Counted from the first letter of the stretch, positions 37,319 through 48,304 are shown. The stretch: DNA of 64,000 bases from Rhizophagus irregularis (GCF_026210795.1 NC_089439.1:3100001-3164000), one strand, 5' to 3'. The notes: generated from the letters alone by a model not told the origin. Numbers and translations: made by a program.

Positions 37319-39290
37319 TATCATTATCTAAAGAAGAAAAAATTAGCAAAGTAAAGTAACAAAAAAAAATAAAAAAATCCAAGTTGTCTTGGAAAAAAAC
37401 AAAAAACGCATGTAAAAAATATTTTGCATAGTACAAATTCACCTGGTAAATTTCACTGAAGTAAAATTTAAAATTTTTAATGTATTGCAGATCATAGTGA
37501 AATTTAAACTCGTTGAATTTTTTAAATTCAGTGGTAATTTTTAAATTAATCCAAAATATTATTATATTTTCTGAAACAATATAATAAAAATCAAAATTAT
37601 ATAATTAATTAATTATATCACATTTAAAAAATCTAAATAATAAACTTATTCCGAATAATTAGTCAATAATATGATGACTATCTCTCTAAGTTTATTATCT
37701 CGTTGGAGTTTTGGTACCTTTTGATATGTTCATGCCTATGATTTTACAATTTTGTATTATTCTTGAGATCAAAAAATAATTCGATTATTGGCCATATATG
37801 AGTTATTCAAAGTAATTATTATATTTTTTCATGAACTTACCAGTATTAAGTGATAGATATATTTTCAGCTTATATGGTATTTTTTGCGAAATATTATTAG
37901 TGCAAATTAGTGTGAATGAGGACAAGAGTAAAAAAGAATTTTATTTGTAAAAAAATATTGAGGTAGGGTATACATCATAGGTGCAATAATCACCTAATCA
38001 CTACGCCTCTCTAACCGTGAACACTTATCATCTGAAATAACGTTACATTTTTTATATATATTAGATTGGCTCAGATAAAGATGTTAGTTTACTTTGTAAA
38101 CACACATCATTACACGTGATTCATTTCTCATATACTGATAAAATAATAATAATACTTTATTTATGAAATAAAGAATATTGCCAGAGCAACTGATACATAA
38201 AAAAATAGCGCAACGAAAACACTGCTCACTACTAGGATGTTTGAATTTTTAAATAAATTATAATATGAATATTTTTTTCAGAAAGTTGCTTAAGAAAATA
38301 ATCAAAAATATTGAGCATTGAAATCAACGTCTGTTCTTCATTCTGTCTCCTACTATTCATGCTTATCATCACTCCTTTAGCATTAACTAATGCTAGCACT
38401 TTATCTGAATTTAAGGAAATTCAAATTCAGTAATTGGAATATTATTAAATTAGGGAGTATATTCTTTTTTAATTTGTGATTTGAGAGAATGGACAGATTT
38501 TTTGTTATTAATTTTAATTGTAATGACATGTTGTTATGTAATTCTCCCAACTGAATTACTAGGAATAATAAGACAATTAAGCCTGATTTCTGACATTTTG
38601 CTTTTTCTAAATGTAAATGTTTATAGTGAATAAAGTTTCATTCATACAGATGCAATAATCCTTTGAAACATTTTTTTCTAAAAATATACAAAAAATATAT
38701 TACCTTAAAATTTTGTGAAAAAGTTAGCTGAACTTCCATATACACCTATATGCTTTAAAAAAGTTAAGGAGATATGAGTCATGATTAACATTGTCATATG
38801 ATGCCAGGAGCTTTATGGCTGAAGGTATTAAAGCAAAAGCATATGTAAATAGAATCTTCATACCTTTTTACATGTAGATTTATCAGAAAGAAACATAGTT
38901 GATCTTACGCCTGGTGATCTTGAAATTGTGAGTCCCTCAATCTTTTACAACATATGCTTTTGCCATCACTATTTACTTTTAGAGCTGGTTTTGTGTTGCA
39001 ATTAAACCTCCTTTTACATTTTTCTCACATTTGTTTGGAGAAAAAAAGATAGAAGCAAATATATAAAATTAATATATCACACAAATCCTGCCTGATGATT
39101 GGCTATTACATCATTGCGCAGAAATCTGTGCTAAGTCTTCTGAGCTGGTGATCACTTCTCCGAGGTTGATGAGCAGTATTCTGAACTCAGAAATTTTCAC
39201 ATAAATATATTACTTTATTATAACAATCATAGCAAATAATAATAATAATTCTAAAACGCTTGATTAATTATATGAAGTGCTATTATATTA
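37319..39290. other. AT-rich DNA without a supported gene
   Basis: Scattered less AT-rich patches (37960-38040, 38320-38420, 38800-39180) look like old coding relics with many stops. No motif could be recognised. Confidence 0.35.
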
Positions 39291-39561
39291 GAAGAAGGAT
39301 ATAATAGCTATTCAGGAAAAACTTGGTATTAGTGGCAATGCAAATCAAATGGCAAATATCAAAGCGAAATGGTGAAAAATACCTGCTGATTCATATGAGT
39401 TGTTGTTAGATTTGATGGAGGATATAATACGAGACTTAGGATTAATAGCAATCCCATTCTAGAAGAGACGCTCTAAAGCAATAAAGCTTATGAAACTTCT
39501 ACGAATATTTCATATGGAAAAATATTTAATTTGCTTTTATGTTTAGAAGACGATATAGTGA

Positions 39562-39569
39562 CAATTTAG
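39562..39569 (+). repeat. hAT target-site duplication, left copy
   Basis: CAATTTAG, identical to the copy immediately right of the element at 42681-42688. Confidence 0.9.
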
Positions 39570-42500
39570 TAGGAGTTCGATCCGATTTTTTAGAGATAAT
39601 CCAGATCAAATTCGGATTCCCTTTAATGTATTTGCCAAATCTGGATAATAATTCAGATTTGAAAATTTTATGGATAATCCGTAAGTTCCAGATCAACCCG
39701 ACCATCAAATTTAAAAAAATCAAAATTTATTATTTTTATTAATTTATATTTCGCAAAAATAAATTATTTTAAATATTATAATTAATTTTCATTTAATAAT
39801 TTTAAAAATTATACTTTTTAAAACTTTATTGAAGCAACTTTATTGAAAAAACTTTACTGAAAAAATTTTATTTAAGAAACTGAAACCCTTAATCTATCTC
39901 AATATGACTCGTTTCATCATCCCATTCTGATGCAAAAACATGCATTGTATTAAGATTTCTTTTTAAAAAAAGCATTTTAGCTGCCAAATTTGTATTTAAA
40001 CTTGTCCTTTTAGTATTAATAAGATTTCCGGCATCTGAAAATAACCGTTCACTTGATACCGACGTTGCTGGTACTGCAAGATACTTTCAGGCAATTCTGG
40101 CAAGTTTTGAAAACATTTGTAATCGTAATTTCCACCAATCTAAAGGATTTTCAGTTTCCAATGCTAATGGTAATGACAAATAATTTGTAATTTCATCAAT
40201 AATTGGTGTATTTGGATATGATTTATCCCCTCTTTTATTTTTCATTTGCCGCTGTTGATGATACTCTTTATGTGAATGCATAGAAGATTATGCATTAAGT
40301 GGAGTTGATGGATTGTTTAATGGTTCAGATGTTGATGTTTCTACTCCACCCAATTCACTGCGGAGTTTTTGGACAATTCGTTGTTTCTCATCAGTCATCA
40401 TCTAGAAAATCTAAGTTTTTATAACGAGAATCTAATAAAGCTGCCATTAAGCCAAGATCGTTTGGAATATCCCAGTAATATATCAATGCATTGTAAATAT
40501 TTTGTTTTATTTTTTCCAAAATACTTACTGTATTTAATGGATTTTTAATTGAAATCTTCTTTTTTGTAATATTATTTATAACTTCATCGTCATTAAAGTC
40601 AGTCTGTTGTATTTCTAGGGCTTTCGATCCAAATATGGTATACTCATTCAAAAAATCATCATTATTTGACAGTACTTCAGTAGCTAAATCAAAAATCATT
40701 TCTTTAATTATTGGAATAACTCAGCTTAAAGTAATATATGAATTTCCAGAAAATTCACGAGTTGCTTCTTCAAATGGCATTAGCAAATCAACAAGTTGGT
40801 CCAGCAACTCCCATTCATCATTCGTAAGTAACAATCTCTTCAATCTATTTTCATCTTTTTTGATTTCACGATCTGTTGATGTGAATAAATCGGCCTGAAG
40901 TTGAGTAATAGCATCCTTTAAAAAAAATAAACGATCCTACGCATAGTACAATGAATTCCAACGTGTAGATACATCTTGAATACAACGCAAAATATCTGTA
41001 TAGTCAAGTTTTCTCTGCACCTGCTCTAATCTTTCCACTTATTTTTGATATTGAAAAAAATTAATTAGTCTCCTTGCGCATGCTACCAAAATTTCTGCTG
41101 GAGCTAATCCCTTTCCAATTGCCAACTGGAGAGTGTGTGCTGTACAAGGAAAACGTCAGATATTTTCACATCCATTTTTCTGATTCAATAAAGGAAAAAT
41201 TACTACCATATTAGATCCATTATCCATTGTGATTGAAGTCACTTGATTTCCAAGATTCCATGTTTCAATACACTTATGAAGTTCATTGGCAATAATGTTA
41301 CTAGTATGTGGAGAAGGAACATATTTATTTTCTAGCATTGTATCTTTGATTTCAAATTTTGACGTAATCCAAGTTGCAGTAACTCCTAAATACCCATGCT
41401 TGGCTCTACTGGACTAGAGATCAATTGTAAGAGAAACATTCTCAGCAGTTTCGGTAAGGAGATTCTGCAAATTTTCCTGATTAAACTTGTAACTCTTAAC
41501 AACCATTGTTCTAATTTTTTTTTCTCCTGGAATAATGAAGGAAGGATCGAATTCTGCCATTTTTTCTTTATAGGCTTCATTAGTAACTGCAGAAAGGGGT
41601 TGATTTGTAAGTAACATCTATTTAAGGGTTGCTTCTTCACGTCTTTTTTGAATATGTTTAGGATGAGGTTTATGATTTTGTGCAAAATCAGTAATTTTAG
41701 AGTTGCGTGGCTAAAAATTAACAATATGACAGTATTTAAAAAAAATTTAATGAATACATAACGGTCAACAGCTGTATTTACCTTTTTTGAAATATCTGCA
41801 TCATCAGATGATACAATGTTATGTTTGTCTCTAAGATGCACGATAAGATTGCCTGTTGAACTTCCACTCTTTCCGCACTTATATTCTTGGCCACATTTTA
41901 TACTACTTCCGTCTAAAATATTGCAAATTCGAATGTCTTCACCTTTATCATTAACCTCCTTTTCAAAATATTCCTGAGTAAATGATGGTTTTTTACGCTT
42001 ATATTTACTATTAATCTCAGGAAGCTCAACTCCTTTGCCTAGATAAAAAACAATTACATCAATAAAATAAATAATAATTTATTGCAATTTATAATTTTAA
42101 AATTTAAACTTTAGTACCTTTTTCTTTGTTTCCTGAAGATATTGTGAAAAAGGAAAGGGTTCTTTGAACGACAGGTAGTTTTCTAGTAACTACTGGTTCA
42201 TGCAAAATTTCTGAACTTCCAGGTGTTTCGATTTGCTGTTCCAAGATAACATCTGGTATTTCAAAGTTAAAATCTTCATCAGGATAAAAATCTGAACTAT
42301 CTGCCATAGTAAAGGTTTTAAAATTCAGAAAAAAAAATAGCAAAGTCCCGTAAGGGGCTAAAGGAATGAAATAGGAATGGTTTGAGGGCAAAAGGAACAT
42401 GATAAAAATAGGGTCCAAAATGAGAAAAATGAATTGCAAAAAAAAAATAAATTTAATGCTAAGATTAAAAGACTGACATAATTTTAAAATTTTTTTAATT

Positions 42501-42680
42501 TTTTTTTTCGATCCTTTTAATTTATATTATTACAATCCAGATTATAATCCGGATGATCTGCAATCCTTAATCCGATAAATTTATGGATCCATCTGTCAGA
42601 AATCATCGGATAAGGATATCCAATTTTTATTCAGATGAGCGGATCAATCTGAATTTACCAGATTACGGATCGAACCCCTA
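39570..42680 (-). mobile_element. Complete hAT transposon (3111 bp), transposase dead
   Basis: Ends TAGGAGTTCGATCCG (39570) and CGGATCGAACCCCTA (to 42680) are inverted repeats of the TAG...CTA hAT type, with a perfect 8-bp duplication CAATTTAG outside. Subterminal DNA on both sides is rich in GGAT/ATCC words (AATCCAGAT, AATCCGGAT), likely binding sites for the transposase. The encoded gene on the minus strand is a pseudogene (separate entry). The intact duplication argues for a fairly recent insertion, although the gene carries several stops. Confidence 0.95.
39889..42306 (-). pseudogene. hAT transposase with BED zinc finger, broken
   Basis: Reads from ATG 42304-42306 to a stop at 39889. Two introns are frame-consistent: 42117..42039 and 41781..41711. 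Order: acidic N-terminus, BED finger (CGQEYKCGKSGSSTGNLIVH and HLRDKHN), catalytic core with ATWITSKFEIKDTM and SITMDNGSNM, CTAHTLQLAIGKGL, STRWNSLYY, and the C-terminal hAT dimerisation block (NPLDWWKLRLQMFSKLARIA, then VPATSVSSERLFSDAGNLIN). This is the ZBED/hAT layout. At least six in-frame stops interrupt it, near 41618, 41415, 41155, 41040, 40940, 40715 and 40082, so no functional transposase is made. All key regions are still easily readable, so decay is recent. Confidence 0.93.
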
Positions 42681-42688
42681 CAATTTAG
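42681..42688 (+). repeat. hAT target-site duplication, right copy
   Basis: CAATTTAG, matching 39562-39569. Confidence 0.9.
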
Positions 42689-42818
42689 GATGAACTCAGT
42701 ATTATTGGTTTATATTCTAATCAAGAAAGGGCAGAAGAAGTCAATGAAAAAGTAAGAGCATATTTCCAAAAGTTTGAGGAATTCCATGGTCCATTAGAAG
42801 ATGATCCAGATGTGAATT

Positions 42819-43444
42819 TAAGGATGGTAAAGTCCTAGGTCCTGGACCTAAAGACCTGGTCCTAAGACCTAGTCTGCAGATCTTTAAGTCTAAGCGGACC
42901 AGGTCCTAAAAAGTCCTAATCATTATATATAAACATTAAATGTGTAGGTTATGAGAGATCTATATAAAATTATATTATGTTTAAATTATATATGTATAAA
43001 TTGTAAATTTGATTTTAAGTAATAATAAATTATAAAAAATGCACTGCAATATTGCAATACAATTTTTATATTGATTTTATATAAAAAAAGTGAGTTGCGA
43101 TATTGCGATTTACATTTTTATATTAAAATCATATAAAAAGGTGAATCGCGATACGGCAACTCACTTTTTTTATATAAAATCAATATAAAAAAGTGAATTG
43201 CAATACCGCAACTCACTTTTTTTAATATAAAATCAATATAAAAAAGTGAATCGCAATACCGCAAATCACTTTTTTTATATTTAGTTATCATTAAATTCAT
43301 AAAATCTATAAATAACTTAGTCAGGATCAGGTCCTGGGACCAGGTCCAGGACTGGTCCTAACAGGACCTGGTCCGCAGGTCCGTTCAATAGGACTTATAA
43401 GTCCCAGGACCAGGACCGGACCAGGACCGACCTAACCATCCCTA
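42819..43444. mobile_element. MITE with GGTCC-rich arms (626 bp)
   Basis: Left end TAAGGATGGTAAAGTCC and right end GGTCGGTCC...ATCCCTA (read inward TAGGGATGGTTAGGTC) form terminal inverted repeats. Subterminal arms are full of GGTCC/GGACC words (GTCCTAGGTCCTGGACC). Flanks TGTGAATT and GTGTGATA look like a diverged 8-bp duplication. The core (43060-43285) consists of the same ~62-bp units as the MITE at 23008-23572. Confidence 0.75.
43060..43285. repeat. Tandem near-palindromic ~62-bp units
   Basis: Three to four units such as TCACTTTTTTTATATAAAAT then CAATATAAAAAAGTGAATTG, then CAATACCGCAACTCAC. Homologous to the array at 23155-23435. Confidence 0.85.
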
Positions 43445-43614
43445 GGTGTGATATTACCGAAATATGGTGAAATGGGAGTAGAGAAAATTAGGGTTACTGG
43501 AGAGGGACTTCCGCTATTTCCAAATCTTACTCCTCAACAATTGCACGAAACATTCGTCAAAAATTTACCAATTAACATCGGTAATCAGTGCCCATGTCTA
43601 AAACTGGTTAGCTA

Positions 43615-43840
43615 ATCTACATTTTTTTGTCACACAGGAGGCTCAGCAAAAAATCTCCCGAGCCGGGCACTTCTCCGGACTAGCTAGTACCACCATTCTG
43701 TAGAGTGCTATGATAATTCCTGATTAAGAAGGAAATAAAATGAGCCTGTCTAAGATAACCACTATATGTGGCAATAAGATCGGGAACAATCTTATCCCTA
43801 AAAAACTTAATATGAATGAATTAAGTTGGTCTACCGCTTT
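43615..43840. other. GC-richer segment, possible 3' relic of a retroelement
   Basis: The segment containing GAGCCGGGCACTTCTCCGGA and a short hairpin (GATAAGATTGTTCCC / ATCTTATT, near 43775-43798) is clearly unlike its AT-rich flanks. It joins directly to the broken 3' end of the LRR fragment. I suspect the tail of a LINE-type element that truncated the LRR gene, but no reverse transcriptase is visible here. Confidence 0.35.
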
Positions 43841-43849
43841 TTACCTAAT

Positions 43850-44191
43850 ATTACCGCACCCTTCCAGATCAAGATATTTTAAATTGAGACATAAACGAGC
43901 AATTTGCCCAATAGTAAAATCGGTAATTTTGCAAAAGCTAAGGTCAAGATGTTTAAGCATTGGGCAAGAATAAATAATGTTACAAATCGATATTTCAGTA
44001 AACTCTCTGTTTAGATATTCTAATTTATGACATGACTGCGCTATTGCAGATAGACCTTTATCAGTTATCGGTTTAGAAGTAAAGTTTTTATTGAGATCCA
44101 ATTCAATGTCGCCCAAATTTAGATACTTCAAATTTGGATATGTGTTCTTCAATTTACATTTGGGCGGAATATTTTTTATATAGAATTTCAC
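43850..44191 (-). pseudogene. Truncated leucine-rich repeat (AMN1/F-box-LRR type) fragment
   Basis: About 114 codons of LRR sequence without an ATG; the frame opens at a GTG at 44191. Four to five cysteine-containing LRRs are visible: [68 protein letters not shown]. This spacing is that of the AMN1/FBXL group, used for substrate binding in SCF ligases. Homology stops at GCGNI, where the GC-richer segment begins, so the 3' end has been replaced. The 5' end (F-box) is also missing. It is unlikely to be functional. Confidence 0.7.
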
Positions 44192-44199
44192 TTGGTTTG

Positions 44200-44933
44200 A
44201 TTAAATAAATCATATTAATACGTACTAAAAAAAATGTATCATACGTCACCATAAAAATAATATGTTTCTCACGATTATATTTGTAACAATCGTTTATACA
44301 CCTATTTAGTTATGCAATCGTGATATTGCGATATCGAAAAAAATTATGTGCAGACTTTCAGCAGTAGTAACAACTTCGAGGTTATATTTCATTAGAAATT
44401 TCATTAGAAAAAGATAAGTCCTTTTTTTAATTTATAACATACGAATTGACTAAATGTATACTGGTTTTTTACACTACACGCTACTATAATAAGCTTGATT
44501 CTAAAAACTTTTGTTGATTAATGAAAAAAAAATTTCTCCTTAAAAATTATATTGGCGTTTGAAAAAAAATAACACAATTTTTTCTATTAATTCCTATTAA
44601 AATAAAAATCACTCGTACGTTGAGTGATTCATTTTTAGAATTAGTTCAATTGATTTTATCAATTGATGTCTAAATTTAGTATTAATTTTCTTGATGAGAT
44701 CAAATCGTAAATCGATAAGCCACCCGATTAGCCAATCGTACAACATGATATAAATAAAAAATATTTTGATTAGTTTTAATAAATTGGAGAATCGCAATGT
44801 AAAAGTAATGATTATTATTATTCTGATAAATGTAATTGTTGCATCGGGTGATTTATTAACCATGCATCAGTATATTAGAATCAATAAACCGATATACCCA
44901 AACAATTTCTCTTTTTTTTCTTTCTTTCCAATT
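44200..44933. promoter_or_regulatory. Upstream region of the four-exon orphan gene
   Basis: No gene. Just before the start codon, 44909-44930 is a pyrimidine tract (CTCTTTTTTTTCTTTCTTTC), common near fungal transcription starts. Open frames on both strands around 44609-45017 are short and unsupported. Confidence 0.4.
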
Positions 44934-45696
44934 ATGTCAAATCCTTTTGAATACATTCGCAATAGAGGTATATTTTTTCCTCAAGTAAAATTTTGTGAAT
45001 CTTGCGACAGTTTTTAAAGTATAACCATATTCTTATTGTAGTACAACAACACAACATTAATCAACTTGCAAGAATTTGTAACCAAGGTATTTGAACGCTA
45101 GAAGTTTTGATGATTTATTGCATAAAGTTTTAATGAGTTTGTTAAATAGTATTATAAAAAAATTTATTGCAGACCAGTTATTTCTTCACTATTTAATATA
45201 TATGTTTAGATCTTCCTGCAATCCTTCAAGATCCTCACATTGCTATTCTTGTTTTTAAAGTATCAAAAAAATTTAGTGATATGCCTGCCATTGTAATCCA
45301 GTGGAATAACGGCGGTTTTAATGATGTGCCCATATCACCCAATAATCGAAACGGTATTGCTGGACAGAACAAAAATGCAATAATCAACTTTTTGACAGCA
45401 AATGGAGCAGTAAATTATCATGATACCGTTTTCTTGTTTAGAGATGGTCCAGCACTTGCCACATGTGAACATAATCTACCTCAATGGTATGAGAAATTTT
45501 ATTAATATATATTTATAACTATTTAACTTCAGATAACACATTTTTTCTTTCCCTTATTTACAAAAGGGTCCGTCATCAGACTGCAATTCCTGATGTATGT
45601 ACCGCAGCAATTAGAGTTAATTGTATAACTGTCAAAGGTTTATGTGGTGGAAGTCGAATTGAATTTGAACCTTTTGATCAAGCGTTTAATAGATAA
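44934..45696 (+). CDS. Orphan four-exon protein of 161 aa
   Basis: Reconstructed from splice signals: 44934..44967, 45042..45086, 45210..45486 and 45567..45696. The 486 nt keep frame through three phase-1/1/2 introns (74-123 bp) with GTAT donors. Start MSNPFEYIRNR, junctions R-V-QQHNINQ, NQ-D-LPAILQ and PQ-W-VRHQTA, end FEPFDQAFNR. I recognise no family. There is no signal peptide or membrane span. The C-terminal third has four Cys (CEH, VCT, NCI, GLCGG). Exons 1 and 2 are only 34 and 45 nt, so automatic callers would likely miss them. Codon use is less AT-biased than flanking DNA, and the perfect frame across four exons argues for a real gene. Confidence 0.75.
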
Positions 45697-45891
45697 TTGT
45701 AACATGAAAGGATCATAAAGATGTATTACATTATTAATATATAATTTCGTCAAAGCTATAACAAAATTTATTTGCATTAACATCTTTATGAGCTTAAATA
45801 TAAAAAAACAATATTTTTTACAATCTAAATTTTCAAATATAGAGTAAACTTTAAATGATCAGATGCGATTTGTGAATTAAAAAATATTCTT

Positions 45892-46499
45892 ATGCTGTTC
45901 AGAGAAAAAGGGGTTGGGATAGATAGAATTAATAAGTTAGTCACTTATAGCGCAAGTAATATTTCTAGATTAAATAATACTCAAATTCAAAATATTATAG
46001 ATTATGTGGATGATCGGGTTCATGTAATTTCGAAAACCATTACCAATGGTAACGATCAGAGTCATGTGACTTTTGCAGAAATGATTTCATCAGTCACATC
46101 TCAAACAAGTAGGACTAATTCAACTTTTGACTGCATCTATTTTCGCAACAAAACATTGGATCAATATTCTACTTTATATAGGGAATTTAGTAGTGAAAAT
46201 TTTGATTATTACGGAATTACTGATGAGAAATTATGTCCATTATGCAAGTTGGGGCATGGTGAAGAAGAAAGTATAGAAGGTAGATATACATCTGAATCTT
46301 ACTTTATTAAATGTGAACAGCGTAAAATTGAGGGAAGCAAACTTGAGCCAGTTCATAATTGTTCAATCGGCTTTTTTTGGTCATGTTACACTAATCTTTA
46401 TGATCAAAGTTGTTATGGCTTTGTTTATTTTTGTCAGTATTTTTGTCTACTCAACCAAAACGACCTATATTTTTGGTGGTTCACATTGAACGGTTAGTT
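45892..46499 (+). CDS. Unknown protein with CPLC zinc-ribbon-like motif, possibly a fragment
   Basis: ORF of 201 aa from ATG 45892. I do not recognise the family. The first 100 residues are Asn/Ser/Thr-rich with NTQIQNIIDYVDDRVHVISK. Residues 110-145 contain KLCPLCKLGHGEEESIEGRY and SYFIKCEQRKIEG, a CxxC with a later Cys that resembles half of a zinc ribbon. The last 40 residues are aromatic, Cys-rich and hydrophobic and may be out of the original frame. The frame extends upstream through codons reading SDAICELKNIL to a TGA near 45854, so the ATG may not be the ancestral start and the gene may be truncated. It could belong to a repetitive Rhizophagus-type family (inference). Confidence 0.45.
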
Positions 46500-47310
46500 G
46501 ATAAATTTATTGGTCTGAATTTTTAGTGCAACCAACCAAATATCCCGTTCAATCAATTATGAACTGGCCTATTCTAATTTGATTAAAAAACTAATTTATT
46601 GTTATTGCTAAATATAAAATCAAAGTAGGTGTAAAATGAATTATTATTATTTAATTTTTAATAATTCAGGGTTAAATATTAAATTAACAAAAATTTTGTT
46701 TACTTTATTACATTTAAAAGTGTGATTTTTTTGGTTATTAATGTAAATATTAATCATTAATTAAAGTAATTTTTAAAAATACAAAAAATATTTGTTATAT
46801 TGTCATTTCCAAAGTATTTTTAGAACAATTTTTGTCACATTATTTATCAAATATTCACATAACTAATGCCACAGTAAATTGTTATAACTCCGGCTAGAAA
46901 GTCACGTGAAAGTTTGTTGGTGTAATTATACAAAATGACAATATATTTCTCTATTTTTAGTGAATTACCTGTTATGCGGTAATATTATTCTTTGTAATTC
47001 TCTATTTTTTCCTTTTTTTTTGTTATAGATGTGTAAATTCAATCATATTGTTACATTAAATTTGATTGAACCAATTAATTATATTTGTTTGGTATTTGTT
47101 TACGTCGTGCTGAATTTAAAACAAACTTATATAAATTATTTTCACATTGCAATTTTTTTTTTTTCAAAATTCTTTTTTTTCCATTGATTTTATTATTTCC
47201 TAACTTTGTAAGTTGGATATAATACTGTTTATGCGCATTGAATGATTTTACATCTTATTTAATACTAAGACTTTTACAAAAGACGAATAAAATAAAAAGA
47301 TATAAAAATT
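46500..47310. promoter_or_regulatory. Upstream region of the SHOCT-like gene
   Basis: AT-rich, no ORF of note. Contains a CACGTGA word at 46903 and T-rich runs before the next gene. Confidence 0.4.
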
Positions 47311-47703
47311 ATGTCCGGACTCTCTCTCATTGAAAAGCTCCGTGAACTCGAACAATGTAAACACCTTCTGACTAGTAAAGAATATAAAACAACAAAAAGA
47401 GCGATCTTGGATCAATTTATTGGAGGTAGGTTAAAGTTAACATCTTTGTATGAATAAGATTGATATTATTTATTTATTCGATGTGATTTTTCTTCATTTT
47501 GCATATTTATAATCTCACGAAACTTTATAATAAAAGTTGAGAGACAAAAAACATTCTTTAAAAAATTGTATGAAAAGGCGTGCCGGGTCGGTATAATCTT
47601 CATTCGACATTTGGTATTTCCTATTCTTACCAGCATAGGAGTATCCTTGCTGGGAGGACCGGTCGCCGGAGTTGCTGCGGGTTTAATTGCGAGCGCCTTT
47701 TAA
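47311..47703 (+). CDS. Small two-exon protein: SHOCT-like N-terminus, hydrophobic Gly/Ala-rich C-terminus
   Basis: Exons 47311..47425 and 47537..47703 (intron GTAGGT...AAAAG, phase 1) encode 93 aa. Residues 5-37 (LIEKLRELEQCKHLLTSKEY, then KTTKRAILDQF) follow the SHOCT pattern: Leu-rich helix, T/S-x-x-E-Y/F, then a Lys-rich helix with IL. SHOCT is a short oligomerisation motif best known from bacterial membrane proteins. Residues 57-93 are hydrophobic with small-residue packing (ILTSIGVSLLGGPVAGVAAG) and end LIASAF, like a tail-anchored or pore-type segment. There is no N-terminal signal. The coding DNA, above all 47630-47700, is far GC-richer than anything nearby. Function unknown. Confidence 0.7.
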
Positions 47704-48304
47704 AACCCTCCATTTTATAGTCCAAGCCAAATCCTTAATGCTTTGAATTTTTCAGCATTCAACAATTCATATACGTATGAAAACAATTTACTGAAAGTTA
47801 TTACTTAATAGTAATTAATATACATATAAAAACATTTTACTGAAAGTTATTACTTAATAGTGATAGAGAAATTTTTTTTTTTAAAAAAAAAACAAGGTGC
47901 TTGCAAATAGATGCTTAAACTTTTGCTTTGTATTCTTTATAGTACTTGTACATCACGCTACCCTGCGTCATATTTAAATAAATCAGTATCTCTTGTAATA
48001 CGTCTTGTTTTTCACATTCTTCCTGTATTCTGTAAATAAAATGACACTCCACACTCTCATTCAAAAGATAAAAAACTAACAATGATTTGTGTATCTTGGC
48101 GTTTTAGAATCAATTCATTTTCTAACTTTATATGTTGTATAATGTATTAAGATAAAATTGGTTAGAAAAATTAATTTAATAATAAGCGTGGTAATTTACG
48201 TAATTGTTGCGGTCTGTAGATCTGTTATTTAAGGCTGATTGACAACCCTGACCCACATTTTAAGCGGAAATCCTTTTTACTACGCAAAAAAAGCAAGGAA
48301 TACA
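47704..48304. promoter_or_regulatory. Spacer and upstream region of ZNHIT2
   Basis: Contains an imperfect direct repeat of about 45 bp (CATTTTACTGAAAGTTATTA near 47832 and a similar copy near 47785). No gene seen. Confidence 0.5.

Larger units (their letters stand above)
39291..43590 (+). pseudogene. Relic reading frame split by two transposons
   Basis: Three plus-strand pieces read as protein-like sequence: 39291-39561 (with KKDIIAIQEKLGISGNANQM and PADSYELLLDLMEDIIRDLG, broken by stops), 42683-42818 (DELSIIGLYSNQERAEEVNE to EDDPDVNL), and 43447-43590 (GVILPKYGEMGVEKIRVTGE to ETFVKNLPINIG). They flank the hAT element at 39570-42680 and the MITE at 42819-43444, so they were probably one gene or older element before insertion. 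I do not recognise the family. Stops in the first piece (TGA, TAG) show it was already dead or died since. Confidence 0.5.
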
